Shown here: in pieces, positions 16,723 to 26,477 of the stretch
How positions within the stretch are numbered: the first letter of the stretch is position 1
Layout of the letters: the number at the start of each line of letters is the position of its first letter
Source: Cognatundibacterium rivi
GTDB lineage: Bacteria > Pseudomonadota > Gammaproteobacteria > Burkholderiales > Burkholderiaceae_D
Assembly (NCBI RefSeq): GCF_018139565.1
Contig: NZ_JAGSPK010000003.1
Coordinates: forward strand, 434,001-498,000
Length of the DNA: 64,000 nt
Direction of reading: 5' to 3'
The notes under the pieces: generated by a model
What the model was told of the DNA's origin: nothing
The model's database searches: none
Seen by the model: the letters and a program-made list of their open reading frames with translations, nothing else
Position numbers and translations under genes: made by a program

Positions 16723-19700
16723 TTATTTTCTGCCTTTTATTTTGCGCCAGATCCGGAATGGCAGACGGAAAATAAAGCGGATAAACGTCACGGTGAATAT
16801 TGCCTCGAGCAAGGTCAGCACAAATGCGACTGCCGTGTTCCAGCGTTCATCGCGACGGTGGAATTTCGCCACCATGCGGTCGCTGCTGATTTCTATACTG
16901 TCATAGAAAGTCGGCACCACCAGCAAGGTCAGCAAAGTCGAAGTGATCGTGCCGCCGATAATCGCAATCGCCAACGGACGGTAAAACTCACCGCCTTCAC
17001 CCAGACCAATTGCGACCGGCAACATGCCTGCAATCAAGGCAAATGTCGTCATCAGAATCGGCCGCAGACGCTTGCGCCCCGCATACATCAACGCCTCTTC
17101 GCGCTCAAAACCTTCACGCTCACGTTCACGCGCACAGTCCAGCAGCAGAATCGCATTCTTCGCCACCAGTCCCATCAGCATGATAATACCGATGAAACTC
17201 ATCAGATTGAGTGTACCTTTGGTCAGCAACAGCGCCACCACCACACCGATCAGACTCAGCGGTAAAGACAGCATCACCGCAATCGGTGCTGTGAATGAGC
17301 CAAACTGCATGACGAGAATCAGATACATGAGACCAATCCCCATCACCAGCGCAATTCCCATCTCACTGAACAACTCTTTCTGCGAACGGGCTGCACCGCC
17401 GAGTTCGAGTGCATAACCAGTAGGAAAACTCATCGCTTTGGCGATTTTCAGCGCATCGGAAGTCACTTCACCGGCAGAACGCCCCTGTACGTTGGCGGAC
17501 ACCGCAATCATGCGTTTGCCATCGTAATGCTGAATCTGCGATGGCCCTTTGCCCATCGTGATTTTCGCAATTTGTTCCAGCGGTACCATCTTATCGCTGC
17601 CGGTGACAGAGATCGGCAAGCGTTCGATGTTTTCCAGATTGACGCGATCACCCGGCTGCAAACGCACAGACACGTCGCGTGTTTCGCCGGTAGGATCAAC
17701 CCAATCACCGACTTCCACACCGGCAAACGCAACCCGCAATGCTTGCGCGGCATCGTTCACAGAAATACCGAGGGTATTCGCCAGTCCGCGATCCATTTCT
17801 ATCTGTAATTCATCTTTCGGATCTTGCTCAGATAAGCCGACATCGACTGCACCTTCCACTTTTCTGAGCTTGTCCATGAATTCATTGGCGATCGCCAACA
17901 GCTTACGCGCATCCGGGCCGGAGAACTGTATCTGCACCGGTTTACCGCCGCCGTTGTTCAGATCATCCTGCACCACATATTCAGCACCGATGATGTTACC
18001 GACGAGTTTGCGCAATTCAACGGCAATCTCTGCCGCAGAGCGTTTGCGTTCCGTGCTTTTGCCAATATCAACATAGACGCGGCCACCACTCAGATTGACT
18101 GTACTGTTAGTTGCTTTAGTTTCTTTGATCGTGCGCGCGAGTTCTGCTGATTTTTCGACCTTCAGACGCGAGTATTCCAGACTGGAACTCGACGGCGTGC
18201 GCACGTTCACAATCAGCATACCGTTATCGGCAGCTGGCAAAAAGCTGGAGCCGCCCAGTGTCGCATGTAAAACGATCGCCACAAAGAATGAGACACCGGC
18301 AATCACCGCCATCCAGACACGATGATGCAGTGCCCATGCAATCACATTACCGTAACGGTCTGACTGATGATCGAACCATTGATTGAACTTTGCCAGAACC
18401 AGACTGATACCTTTTTTCGGCAATTCATGATGTCCCGGTGGATCACCCCAGTATGCGGACAACATAGGATCGAGCGTAAAGGAAATAAACAGACTGACCA
18501 GCACGGAAGACGCGACGGTCAGCGCAAATGGCCGAAACCACTCGCCGGAAACGCCGGGCATAAAAGCGACAGGAATAAACACAGCGATAATAGAAAACGT
18601 CGTCGCCGCCACCGCCAGCCCAATTTCTTTCGTCCCGTTACTGGCCGCAGTGCGTCTGTCCACGCCCATTTCCATATGCCGCACGATGTTTTCACGCACC
18701 ACTATCGCATCGTCAATCAGCACACCGATCGCCAGCGACAACCCCAGCAAGGTCATGAAGTTGAGGGTAAAGCCGGATAACCAGATCGCAATAAATGCCG
18801 CTACGACCGAGGTCGGCAGACTCAGCGCGGTAATCAGCGTTGATCGCCAGGAATTAAGGAAAACATACACGACGAAAATCGTCAGTACCGCACCGAAAAT
18901 TAATGATTCGATGACGTTATTCAGACTACTTTCAGCATCCTTACCACCATCCTGCGTGACTTCCATTTTGGTGCCGGCTGGCAGTGTCTTGTTAATTTCC
19001 TCGACCATGCTACGGACACGGTTTGCGACCGATACGGTACTCGCATCGCGTGAACGGGTCACTGAAATACCGACGTTAGGATTACCGTTACGAACGCTGA
19101 AACCGCTGATCTCAGCAAAGCCATCGGCGATATCAGCCACCTGTGCCAGACGGATAATTTCACTGCCACGGCGCTTAATGACGATCGCTTTAAAATCCTC
19201 TGGCGACTCTATCCTGCCGATCAGACGTATGCTTTGTTCGTTGAGTTCACCTTTGACTTTACCCACTGGTGCAGTCGTGTTCTGGCTTTTTAAGGCGCTA
19301 ACGACTTCCGCCACCGACACATTGTATTCACGCAGCTTTTGCGCATGCAGCAAGACACTCAACTCACGTTTCAGCGAGCCATTGACACTGACTGTAGCGA
19401 CGCCATCAATACCCCGGAATTTATCTGAAATTTCATCTTCGGCTTTCCGTGAAATCTCGGCATGCGTCAGTGTGCTGGACGATAACGCAATCTGCATGAT
19501 CGGTTGCGCCGACGGGTCTATCCTTTGCAGCACCGGTTCGCGCATTTCCACCGGCAACTTGTAGCGCACACCGGCAATCGCATTTCTCACCTCATCCGAG
19601 GCTTCCACCATGTTTTTGTTGAAGTTAAAGAAAATGACGATACTCGCACTGCCTTCGTAAGCAGTTGAGGTCAGCTTGTCGACGCCGGTAATGCTCTGCA

Positions 19701-19911
19701 AAGATTTTTCTATGCGGTTGATCACTTCCCTTTCCACGGTTTCCGGCGAGGCACCGGGATACGGCACGCTGACCACCAGCAAGGGCTGATCGACATCCGG
19801 AATCTGATTCACTTTGAGTTTTTTCAGGGCGAGCAAGCCCAGCGCCATCAATGCGATGATGATGACGATCATCGCTATCGGGCGTTTGATACTGAAGTCG
19901 GATAAAAACAT
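16723..19911 (-). CDS. RND efflux transporter, inner-membrane permease (AcrB/HAE1 type)
   Basis: A 1062-aa proton-driven efflux permease with two homologous halves, 12 membrane helices and two large periplasmic porter domains. The proton-relay Asp pair is visible in GVLIDDAIVVREN, along with the classic start FSIKRPIAMIVIIIA and IPDVDQPLLVVSVPYPGASP. The second half has NAILLLDCARERERE and LRPILMTTFALIAGMLPVA. The motifs fit hydrophobic-amphiphilic efflux rather than heavy-metal export. It starts 3 bp after the membrane-fusion gene, so they form one operon. No outer-membrane TolC-like gene is in the window, so the pump must borrow one. Confidence 0.95.
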   Translation of the reverse strand: MFLSDFSIKRPIAMIVIIIALMALGLLALKKLKVNQIPDVDQPLLVVSVPYPGASPETVEREVINRIEKSLQSITGVDKLTSTAYEGSASIVIFFNFNKNMVEASDEVRNAIAGVRYKLPVEMREPVLQRIDPSAQPIMQIALSSSTLTHAEISRKAEDEISDKFRGIDGVATVSVNGSLKRELSVLLHAQKLREYNVSVAEVVSALKSQNTTAPVGKVKGELNEQSIRLIGRIESPEDFKAIVIKRRGSEIIRLAQVADIADGFAEISGFSVRNGNPNVGISVTRSRDASTVSVANRVRSMVEEINKTLPAGTKMEVTQDGGKDAESSLNNVIESLIFGAVLTIFVVYVFLNSWRSTLITALSLPTSVVAAFIAIWLSGFTLNFMTLLGLSLAIGVLIDDAIVVRENIVRHMEMGVDRRTAASNGTKEIGLAVAATTFSIIAVFIPVAFMPGVSGEWFRPFALTVASSVLVSLFISFTLDPMLSAYWGDPPGHHELPKKGISLVLAKFNQWFDHQSDRYGNVIAWALHHRVWMAVIAGVSFFVAIVLHATLGGSSFLPAADNGMLIVNVRTPSSSSLEYSRLKVEKSAELARTIKETKATNSTVNLSGGRVYVDIGKSTERKRSAAEIAVELRKLVGNIIGAEYVVQDDLNNGGGKPVQIQFSGPDARKLLAIANEFMDKLRKVEGAVDVGLSEQDPKDELQIEMDRGLANTLGISVNDAAQALRVAFAGVEVGDWVDPTGETRDVSVRLQPGDRVNLENIERLPISVTGSDKMVPLEQIAKITMGKGPSQIQHYDGKRMIAVSANVQGRSAGEVTSDALKIAKAMSFPTGYALELGGAARSQKELFSEMGIALVMGIGLMYLILVMQFGSFTAPIAVMLSLPLSLIGVVVALLLTKGTLNLMSFIGIIMLMGLVAKNAILLLDCAREREREGFEREEALMYAGRKRLRPILMTTFALIAGMLPVAIGLGEGGEFYRPLAIAIIGGTITSTLLTLLVVPTFYDSIEISSDRMVAKFHRRDERWNTAVAFVLTLLEAIFTVTFIRFIFRLPFRIWRKIKGRK

Positions 19912-19914
19912 GGT

Positions 19915-21108
19915 TTATTTCCCCGCAGCCGCAGAAGCTGAAGCTGCGGATGCCGCTGCCGGTGCTGTCGCTGGCGTTACTACAACGGGCGTATTTTTAG
20001 GAACAGAAGCGACCATCTGCACTTTTTGCCCGTCTTTCAACGTGGATAACGGATTACTGACCACCTTATCGCCATTCAGCAGGCCGCTGCGCACCACAAA
20101 ATCGCCACGGCGCGGATCACGTTCACCGATGCTGACGCTGACTTTATTCAGAACACCGTCCTTGACGCGCCATGCGTAAGCCTTATCGCCATCGCGCACC
20201 AGCGCCGAACCGGGGATCATCAGTGTTTCTGTGGAAGACGCTTCTATCATGCCTTCGGCAAACAAACCGGATACGCGTGGCTGTGTGCCCTCGCCTAATG
20301 TCACCAGCACTTCTACCTGACGCGTCGTTGCATTCGCCGCTAAATCGACGCGCTTTACTTTCCCTCTGAATTCCTGATTGCCGTAGCCATTGATGCGGAA
20401 AGAGACTGCCTGCCCTATCTTGACGCTGGTGACTTTGTCAGCCGAGACCAATCCCTCAAAACGCATGCTGGTCGGATCAATGACTTTCACCAACTCCTTA
20501 CCGATTTGTGCCGTATCACCAGCGGACACTTTACGTTCACTGACCACGCCGTCAAACGGTGCGCGGACTTCTGTGCGTTGTAATTGCTGACGCGCCTGCA
20601 CTGTGCGCGCCTTTGCGGCAACCAGATCGCTTTGCGTGTTGTTGCGACGGATTTCAGCATCTTCTAATTGTTGCGTCGATGCCATGCCGGAAGCTCGCAA
20701 CGTTTTCAGTCGCTGCAATTGGCGCTCGGCCTGATCAAACGTCTGCACCGCAGCGCGCTCCGCTTCCTGTGCGGAATGCAGGCTGTCTTTGATCGAAGTG
20801 TCGTCCAGCCGCACCAGCGTATCGCCACGCTTCACGGTTTCGCCATTCTCTTTCAGCACTTGCAAAACAACTGAGGAAATTTCTGAACGCAGATCAGCTT
20901 TTCGCTCTGGCTGGATAGAGCCGGTGATCACTGGGCCAGAAGAGAGTGCATTACTCTGTACGGTGGATAAATCCTCATTGGTCACCATCAAAGCTTTATC
21001 GGCAGTCGCAGAGGCGCTGGCCTTCGTCTGGTCGTCACTTTTTTTGAACTTGCTACAGCCGGTGAAGGCAAGTGCAATACTTAATACAATCAGACTAGGT
21101 CGCAACAT
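19915..21108 (-). CDS. RND efflux periplasmic adaptor (membrane fusion lipoprotein)
   Basis: A 397-aa adaptor with a lipoprotein signal peptide ending in the lipobox AFTGC, a barrel-sandwich (lipoyl) domain split around a coiled-coil hairpin (ENGETVKRGDTLVRLDDTSI to VRAPFDGVVSERKV), a beta-barrel domain and a Pro/Ala-rich C-terminal tail. It links the inner-membrane permease to an outer-membrane channel. The start at 21108 follows CGGAGATTCCTT; the upstream in-frame extension is rejected because it lacks a ribosome site and would bury the lipobox. It is the first gene of the efflux operon and has a terminator-like hairpin in its leader. Confidence 0.93.
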   Translation of the reverse strand: MLRPSLIVLSIALAFTGCSKFKKSDDQTKASASATADKALMVTNEDLSTVQSNALSSGPVITGSIQPERKADLRSEISSVVLQVLKENGETVKRGDTLVRLDDTSIKDSLHSAQEAERAAVQTFDQAERQLQRLKTLRASGMASTQQLEDAEIRRNNTQSDLVAAKARTVQARQQLQRTEVRAPFDGVVSERKVSAGDTAQIGKELVKVIDPTSMRFEGLVSADKVTSVKIGQAVSFRINGYGNQEFRGKVKRVDLAANATTRQVEVLVTLGEGTQPRVSGLFAEGMIEASSTETLMIPGSALVRDGDKAYAWRVKDGVLNKVSVSIGERDPRRGDFVVRSGLLNGDKVVSNPLSTLKDGQKVQMVASVPKNTPVVVTPATAPAAASAASASAAAGK

Positions 21109-21163
21109 AAGGAATCTCCGGAATACTCTAATTTTAAGAAGGCAGCTTGGACTGAAAATAAAG

Positions 21164-21187
21164 AAAAAAGGTTCAACGACCGAACCT
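21164..21187 (-). promoter_or_regulatory. Terminator-like hairpin in the efflux operon leader
   Basis: On the minus strand AGGTTC-GGTCGTT-GAACCT is followed by TTTTT, ending 55 bp before the start codon at 21108. No minus-strand gene ends here, so if functional it would act as an attenuator inside the leader of the efflux operon. The 6-bp stem is short, so confidence is limited. Confidence 0.4.
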
Positions 21188-21393
21188 GTCATGCGGAACA
21201 TTGCAACACATGACGCTGACCAGACCTGAAAACAGCGAACGCGAGGCACAACCGGGGTCAATGACAGCGACCAGATGCAAACGCAAGCAACAGCTATCAG
21301 CATCAACGCAACGGCCCGGCAAAATTCCCGGTCATACTCAAGATTGTCAGTCAGTTTTTCAGCATCCCGCGAATCACACTTGCACTCAATTCA

Positions 21394-22206
21394 ATGTGCA
21401 GTGAGGGAATGAAGCTGGCAGTATCCATGAGTCGCAAAGCTCTTGTCAATCGGGCATTGCGTGTACGAAATAAGACAGGCACAAGCCTTTGTACGGCTTG
21501 CTTTTCCCCCGCAAGTCCGGTAGGCTCCGGCCTCCTTTGCTTTTCCGTATTTGTTGTGCCAGCCTCTGTCAAATCTGCTCAAACTGCATCCCCTGCTGCC
21601 CCCGTCACTGCTGCATCAGCCAACTCCGCGGCGACCATACTGATCGCCACCGATGTCTTTGGAATTACCCCTGCGGTACAGAGTCTGGTACGTCAGCTCG
21701 CAGTCAACGCCCTCATCATCAGCCCGTTTCAGGATACTGAACGCCAGTTCCGCTCTGAGCAAGACGCATACCAGGCATTCATTGCGGAAGGTGGTGTCGC
21801 CCGCTATACAGAAAAGCTCGATGCTATCCTGCAACAGCAAACCGGGCTGACCCATGCGATAGGATTCAGCGCCGGTGCCAGTGCCCTATGGATCAGCAGT
21901 CAGCACGAATTCGTGCGTTCATTGCAGAACATGGTGCTGTTTTATGGTTCACGGATACGCGACCATCGTGAGGTACGCCCTGCTTGCCCGGTACGACTAA
22001 TCTTTGCGGAACAGGAAGCCGCTTTTAATCCGGCAGAACTGGTCAACGATCTGCGCCAGCGCGGTCATACTGCAGAACTCGCCAAAGCAACCCGGCATGG
22101 TTTCATGAATGCATATTCCCGCGGTTGCTGCGTTAAATCGCAAACCCGTTATACCGCCGAATTATTCGACCTGCTGCATCCGGCGTCAGATAAAGCCGCC
22201 GCATGA
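21394..22206 (+). CDS. Alpha/beta hydrolase, dienelactone hydrolase-like
   Basis: A reading frame of up to 270 aa. The part from about residue 78 on (ILIATDVFGITPAVQSL) is a compact alpha/beta hydrolase of the dienelactone hydrolase type, with a nucleophile elbow GFSAGAS and a C-terminal histidine in TRHGFMNAY. A CPVRLIFAEQE strand supplies a likely acidic residue. The N-terminal 75 residues look unlike a folded domain or a proper signal peptide, and no start codon has a well-placed ribosome site, so the true start may be internal. Substrate unknown. It is divergent from the RND operon. Confidence 0.7.
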   Translation: MCSEGMKLAVSMSRKALVNRALRVRNKTGTSLCTACFSPASPVGSGLLCFSVFVVPASVKSAQTASPAAPVTAASANSAATILIATDVFGITPAVQSLVRQLAVNALIISPFQDTERQFRSEQDAYQAFIAEGGVARYTEKLDAILQQQTGLTHAIGFSAGASALWISSQHEFVRSLQNMVLFYGSRIRDHREVRPACPVRLIFAEQEAAFNPAELVNDLRQRGHTAELAKATRHGFMNAYSRGCCVKSQTRYTAELFDLLHPASDKAAA

Positions 22207-22207
22207 A

Positions 22208-22300
22208 ATGAACAGCATATTCAAATCTGCGCCGGACATCGTGGATACCGGTTTGTACCGCATTGATTTCCCGCCAGTAGCAGAACAGCCGCGGATTTGA
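22208..22300 (+). CDS. Possible 30-codon micro-ORF
   Basis: An ATG two bases after the hydrolase stop opens a 30-aa frame (beginning MNSIFKSAPDIVDTG, ending EQPRI). Its position would allow translational coupling. I recognise no family, and it may be chance or the remnant of a larger gene. Confidence 0.2.
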   Translation: MNSIFKSAPDIVDTGLYRIDFPPVAEQPRI

Positions 22301-22500
22301 GTAAATGTCTGGCGTCCCTTATACTTCCCTCCGCGTGACACAATCACCGCCCTGCGCTTTTGATTGCACCAACCAGCAATCAGAAGCTTTTTTTTATCCA
22401 GTATTTGTTGTACCCGTTTTGTCCTTTTTCATTCACTTTTTGCGGCCAACCACTGTTGCCCTATCAGGTTCACAGTCTTACGCCGCGCGGAGCCATAAGC

Positions 22501-23532
22501 ATGACCGCTTTTGTATTTAACGAAATCAACTTCGACAACCACGAACAGGTTGTCTTTGCCTCAGAAGAAAAATCCGGCCTGAAAGCTATTATCGCCGTTC
22601 ACAATACGCATCTTGGCCCTGCAATGGGTGGCTGCCGTATGTGGAATTACGCCACAGAAGCAGAAGCGGTACGCGACGTACTGCGCCTCTCACGCGGCAT
22701 GACTTATAAAAACGCCGTTGCCGGCCTGCCTATCGGCGGCGGTAAAAGCGTCATCATCGGTAACCCGAAAACAGATAAAACTCCGGCTTTGTTTGAAGCC
22801 CTGGGCGAAGCACTGGAGCGTCTCGGCGGCCGCTATGTCACGGCAGAAGACGTCGGCACCAGCCCGGCAGATATGGCAAATGTCGCCAGCAAAACAAAAT
22901 ACGTTGCCGGTCTCGGCGACCGTGGCGATCCGTCACCATTTACCGCACTTGGCTGCTTCGTTGGTGCGCAGGCGGCCATCAGACATCAGCTCAAACGCGA
23001 CAGCTTTGACGGTCTGACCGTCGCACTGCAAGGTTTGGGGCATGTCGGTTACGACTACGCCCGTCGTCTGCATGCAGCAGGTGCAAAACTGATCGTGGCT
23101 GATATCGATCAGGCGGCATTACAACGCGCGCAAGACGAGCTGGGTGCAGAAGTCGTTGGTATTGATGCGATCTATGATGTGCAGGCCGACATTTATGCGC
23201 CTTGCGCTCTGGGTGCAACATTGAATCCGGATACATTATCCCGCCTGAAAGCAAAGATCGTTGCAGGTGCCGCCAACAATCAGTTAGCTACTGCTGATAT
23301 CGGTGAAGCCTGTCGCCAGAAGGGCATTTTGTACGCGCCGGATTTCGTCATCAATGCCGGCGGCATTATCAAAGTCTGCTACGAATATCTGAATACACCG
23401 GAAGATGGCATGGAAGCGCATGTACGTCGTATCGGCGACACGCTGACGGAAGTATTCAGCCGCGCCGATGCAGAAGGCTTGCCAACCAGCGTGGTAGCTG
23501 ATCGCATTGCGGAAGCAAAGTTTAAAAAATAA
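22501..23532 (+). CDS. Leu/Val/Phe-type amino acid dehydrogenase
   Basis: A 343-aa NAD-dependent oxidative deaminase of the Glu/Leu/Phe/Val dehydrogenase family. The substrate-domain motif LPIGGGKSVIIG contains the catalytic-type Lys, preceded by GPAMGGCRMW; the Rossmann motif is LQGLGHVGYDYARRL. The C-terminal NAGGIIKVCYEY is typical of leucine/valine dehydrogenases, about 340-370 aa long. It probably converts branched-chain or aromatic amino acids to 2-oxo acids with release of ammonia. The start at 22501 follows GCGGAGCCATAAGC. A shared terminator follows. Confidence 0.92.
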   Translation: MTAFVFNEINFDNHEQVVFASEEKSGLKAIIAVHNTHLGPAMGGCRMWNYATEAEAVRDVLRLSRGMTYKNAVAGLPIGGGKSVIIGNPKTDKTPALFEALGEALERLGGRYVTAEDVGTSPADMANVASKTKYVAGLGDRGDPSPFTALGCFVGAQAAIRHQLKRDSFDGLTVALQGLGHVGYDYARRLHAAGAKLIVADIDQAALQRAQDELGAEVVGIDAIYDVQADIYAPCALGATLNPDTLSRLKAKIVAGAANNQLATADIGEACRQKGILYAPDFVINAGGIIKVCYEYLNTPEDGMEAHVRRIGDTLTEVFSRADAEGLPTSVVADRIAEAKFKK

Positions 23533-23573
23533 ACTTACTGGCGACCGCCTGATTTGCGGATGCTATCTTGAGC

Positions 23574-23603
23574 GAGCCGCCTGAATTTTCAGGCGGCTTT
23601 TTT
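23574..23603. terminator. Bidirectional terminator
   Basis: Stem AGCCGCCTGAA / TTCAGGCGGCT with a TTT-type tight loop and a T6 tract. It lies between the amino-acid dehydrogenase (plus) and the serine hydrolase (minus). The same stem sequence recurs at 24987-25016. Confidence 0.9.
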
Positions 23604-23677
23604 ATGTGCGCTTCACAACCGCATTATCAGTGGGCAGCCCCCCAAAAAAGCACCTGACATGATATGCAGATACAAGC

Positions 23678-24868
23678 TCATTTTTCCGCTACCTTAGGCA
23701 GCAAACCTTCCAGTTGCGCAGGTAAAGATCCGGCGGAATCATAGTTCGACAGCACGATCATTGTGTATCCACTGTCGAGGTACATTGCAACATCACCGGA
23801 CACGCCACGCAGGCTGCCGGAATGTCCCGCCACTTTTCCGGCTGGGCTATTCCATATCTGAAAGCCTAAACCGTACGGTCTGCCGCCCACGTTTTGCCCC
23901 TGGCTGTTATCCGTCAGATGTAATTGCAGCGTCGCTTTTTTAATTAGCTTCCCGCTCTGCAATGCGGTCGTGAAGCGCCATAAATCGTGAACAGTCGAGT
24001 AACCTGCGCCAAATGGCAGCCCCCGCAAAGGAATATAAAAATTATTCTCTTTTGAAAAATCCGGCGCTTCCGGCGTAGAAAAATAGCCAGTCGCCATGTT
24101 ATCGACAGGCTCATCCCGGAAATAACTGTCAGAGTTCAGCATCCCTGCCGGTTGATAGATATGCTCACGGATATAGCTGAAAAAATTTTCTCCTGACGCC
24201 TTCTGGATCACCAGACCTAATAAAAAATACCCGGTATTGCTATAGGAAAACCGGCTGCCCGGTTCAGCTTTCAGCGTGTCGCCTTGCAGTAAAGGTTTGT
24301 AATCGGCGAGCTCCCGCAAAAACAGCAATCTGATGTAAGACGACTGAATGATCTGCTGCGACAGCATGTCTCCAAAGCCAGCGCGATGTGACAACAACTG
24401 CCGTATCGTGACCTTATCCAGTACATTTTTGGGATACCAGCCCGCATCCACGTATTGACTCAACTTATCGTCGTAACTGAGTTTTCCTGCGTCCGCCAAT
24501 TGCGCAATCGCGACGGCAGTCAGCATCTTTCCTATCGACGCGATATTAAATTTTGTATCTATCGTATTCGCATAGTGGTAGCGCTTATTCGCCTGTCCGC
24601 AGACGCCATCGGCGATGAGGCGCTCTCCTTTCGCGATTAAGATCGCACCGGAAAACTGATTCTGCTGACATTTTTCCTGAAGAAGTGCGCGGACATTATT
24701 CGCTAATTGTTTTTCCGCCGGACTTAATAACGCTGTTTGGTCCTGCATCGTTACAACTGCCGATGCTGTTAATACAGCCTGAGCGCTCCCTTGCGCAGAA
24801 GCAAATGAAGATTCACTGGAAAATAAAACGACTCCGCTAACAATAAACAGCAGCTTTTTTATCCGCAT
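23678..24868 (-). CDS. Exported serine hydrolase of the class C beta-lactamase/PBP4* family
   Basis: A 396-aa protein with a signal peptide (residues about 1-25) and a beta-lactamase-fold domain. The SxxK nucleophile motif is SIGK (in FNIASIGKMLTAVAIAQL), the YxN motif is YSN in RFSYSNTGYFLLGLV, and HSGSLRG stands in the third-motif position. These features fit the esterase/D-aminopeptidase/PBP-like group rather than a dedicated beta-lactamase, so a resistance role should not be assumed. Two Cys pairs suggest periplasmic disulfides. AAGGTGATCGC precedes the start. Confidence 0.88.
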   Translation of the reverse strand: MRIKKLLFIVSGVVLFSSESSFASAQGSAQAVLTASAVVTMQDQTALLSPAEKQLANNVRALLQEKCQQNQFSGAILIAKGERLIADGVCGQANKRYHYANTIDTKFNIASIGKMLTAVAIAQLADAGKLSYDDKLSQYVDAGWYPKNVLDKVTIRQLLSHRAGFGDMLSQQIIQSSYIRLLFLRELADYKPLLQGDTLKAEPGSRFSYSNTGYFLLGLVIQKASGENFFSYIREHIYQPAGMLNSDSYFRDEPVDNMATGYFSTPEAPDFSKENNFYIPLRGLPFGAGYSTVHDLWRFTTALQSGKLIKKATLQLHLTDNSQGQNVGGRPYGLGFQIWNSPAGKVAGHSGSLRGVSGDVAMYLDSGYTMIVLSNYDSAGSLPAQLEGLLPKVAEK

Positions 24869-24986
24869 GCGATCACCTTATTTTTTATGGAAAGAACAAG
24901 CAGCATTCATTCAACTACGGACTTGAAAAATAAGCAATATCGGCACACCAGTATTTCACTACCTCTGTCGGGAGCTAAAAATGATA

Positions 24987-25016
24987 AAGCCGCCTGAAAC
25001 GGGATTCAGGCGGCTT
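24987..25016 (-). terminator. Terminator after the cystine transporter gene
   Basis: Stem AAGCCGCCTGAA / TTCAGGCGGCTT with a 6-nt loop. On the minus strand it is followed by TATCATTTTT, after the end of the transporter gene at 25044. Almost the same stem is used at 23574-23603. Confidence 0.75.
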
Positions 25017-25043
25017 ACCAGGTCTGCTCAATTACAGGAGTGA

Positions 25044-26477
25044 TTACACTCGCTGTTCAGCCTCGCCCGTCGTCAATTCTGCGTCGCTGTTAAACACGTT
25101 CATATCCGTTTCACCCAGTACCCGGCTGGTGATCGTCCCCGCCGTCATCGCACCGCTGACATTCAATGCCGTACGCCCCATATCAATTAAGGGTTCGACG
25201 GAAATCAACAGTCCCGCTAATGCGACTGGTAAATTCATCGTAGAAAGAACGATCAGAGCAGCAAAGGTCGCGCCGCCGCCAACACCAGCCACGCCGATCG
25301 AGCCTATCGTGACGATCGCAATGAGCTGCGCAATGAAACTGAAGGTAAATGGATCTATGCCCACCGTTGGCGCGATCATGATCGCCAGCATCGCTGGATA
25401 AATTCCGGCACAGCCGTTCTGACCTATCGTTGCGCCGAACGAGGCAGCGAAATTCGCTATGCCTTCCGGTGTTCCCAGGCGCTGGGTCTGGGTTTGCACA
25501 TTCATAGGAATGGTGCCCATGCTGGTGCGCGAAGTGAATGCGAACGCCAGTACCGGGAATATCTTCTTAGAGAACTTCAGAGGATTCAGACCCGCACCGG
25601 CAATCAGACATAAATGCACACCAAACATCAGTAACAGTGCGCTGTACGACGCGACGACAAAGTTAATCAACTTCAGAATATCGGCATAACTCGATTCCGC
25701 CACAACCATCGCTATTAAAGCAAAAATACCATACGGCGTCAGACGCAATACCAAGGAAACCATGCGCATGACGATAGCGTGGGCAACGTCGACAAACTGG
25801 GTAAATGAAGCAAACAGTAAGGGTTTGGCTGCGGCGATACCGGTCGCGGAAAGACCGATGAAAATCGAAAAAACCACGACCGCAATCGTCGATGTTTTAC
25901 GGGCGCCGGTGATATCCAGAAACGGATTCGTCGGGATAAAACTCAGGAGCAAACTTGGCAGACTGATCGTTTTTGCACTCGCCAGCGTACCTTGCAGATA
26001 CTCGCCGCGCGCGACTTCGGCCGCGGTTGAACTCAAGCCAACGGCAGTCAGGCCAAAGAATTTGGCCATCATAATGCCGATACCCGCTGCAACCGCTGTC
26101 GTTGCCAGCAAGGTACCGATGGTCAGTGCGCTGATTTTCCCAAGTTCACTGGCGCCATTCAGTTTCAGAATCGCACCGACGATCGACACCATAATCAGCG
26201 GCATCACGATCATCTGCAACAGCTTGACGTAACCAGTGCCAACGATATCGAGATAAGAATTGGTCGTGGTAATAATCGCTGCTGTACTGGCATCACCGCT
26301 ATACAACAGATGCATCGCGGCACCGAGTAATACGCCCAGTACCAGGCCGGTCAGCACACGCACGGTAAACGTTGCTTCCTTGCGCTGCTGCCGGTACATC
26401 AATCCGCCTATCGCCACAGCGATGGCCAGATTAATCAAAACAAAAATAGTGGAATACGAAGCGATCGGACCGATCAT
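25044..26477 (-). CDS. tcyP: L-cystine/dicarboxylate-cation symporter, TcyP-like
   Basis: A 477-aa inner-membrane transporter of the DAACS (glutamate-type) family. Two re-entrant-loop signatures are clear: FTSRTSMGTIPMNVQTQTQR and ASFGATIGQNGCAGIYPAML, then VAGVGGGATFAALIVLS and SVEPLIDMGRTALNVSGAMT. These match what I remember of the E. coli cystine carrier TcyP (YdjN) better than GltP or DctA, so cystine uptake is the best call. The start at 26477 follows AGAGGCAAGTTC; the longer frame from 26531 has no such site. Confidence 0.87.
   Translation of the reverse strand: MIGPIASYSTIFVLINLAIAVAIGGLMYRQQRKEATFTVRVLTGLVLGVLLGAAMHLLYSGDASTAAIITTTNSYLDIVGTGYVKLLQMIVMPLIMVSIVGAILKLNGASELGKISALTIGTLLATTAVAAGIGIMMAKFFGLTAVGLSSTAAEVARGEYLQGTLASAKTISLPSLLLSFIPTNPFLDITGARKTSTIAVVVFSIFIGLSATGIAAAKPLLFASFTQFVDVAHAIVMRMVSLVLRLTPYGIFALIAMVVAESSYADILKLINFVVASYSALLLMFGVHLCLIAGAGLNPLKFSKKIFPVLAFAFTSRTSMGTIPMNVQTQTQRLGTPEGIANFAASFGATIGQNGCAGIYPAMLAIMIAPTVGIDPFTFSFIAQLIAIVTIGSIGVAGVGGGATFAALIVLSTMNLPVALAGLLISVEPLIDMGRTALNVSGAMTAGTITSRVLGETDMNVFNSDAELTTGEAEQRV

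Noticed and set aside
18650-19564. 304-codon plus-strand frame opposite the RND permease gene
   Set aside because: It mirrors the high-GC third positions of the real minus-strand gene, has no ribosome site and no recognisable domain; the RND protein is unambiguous.
23678-24868. Antibiotic-resistance class C beta-lactamase
   Set aside because: SxxK and YxN are present, but overall features match the broad esterase/PBP-like group; no AmpR-type regulator is adjacent.
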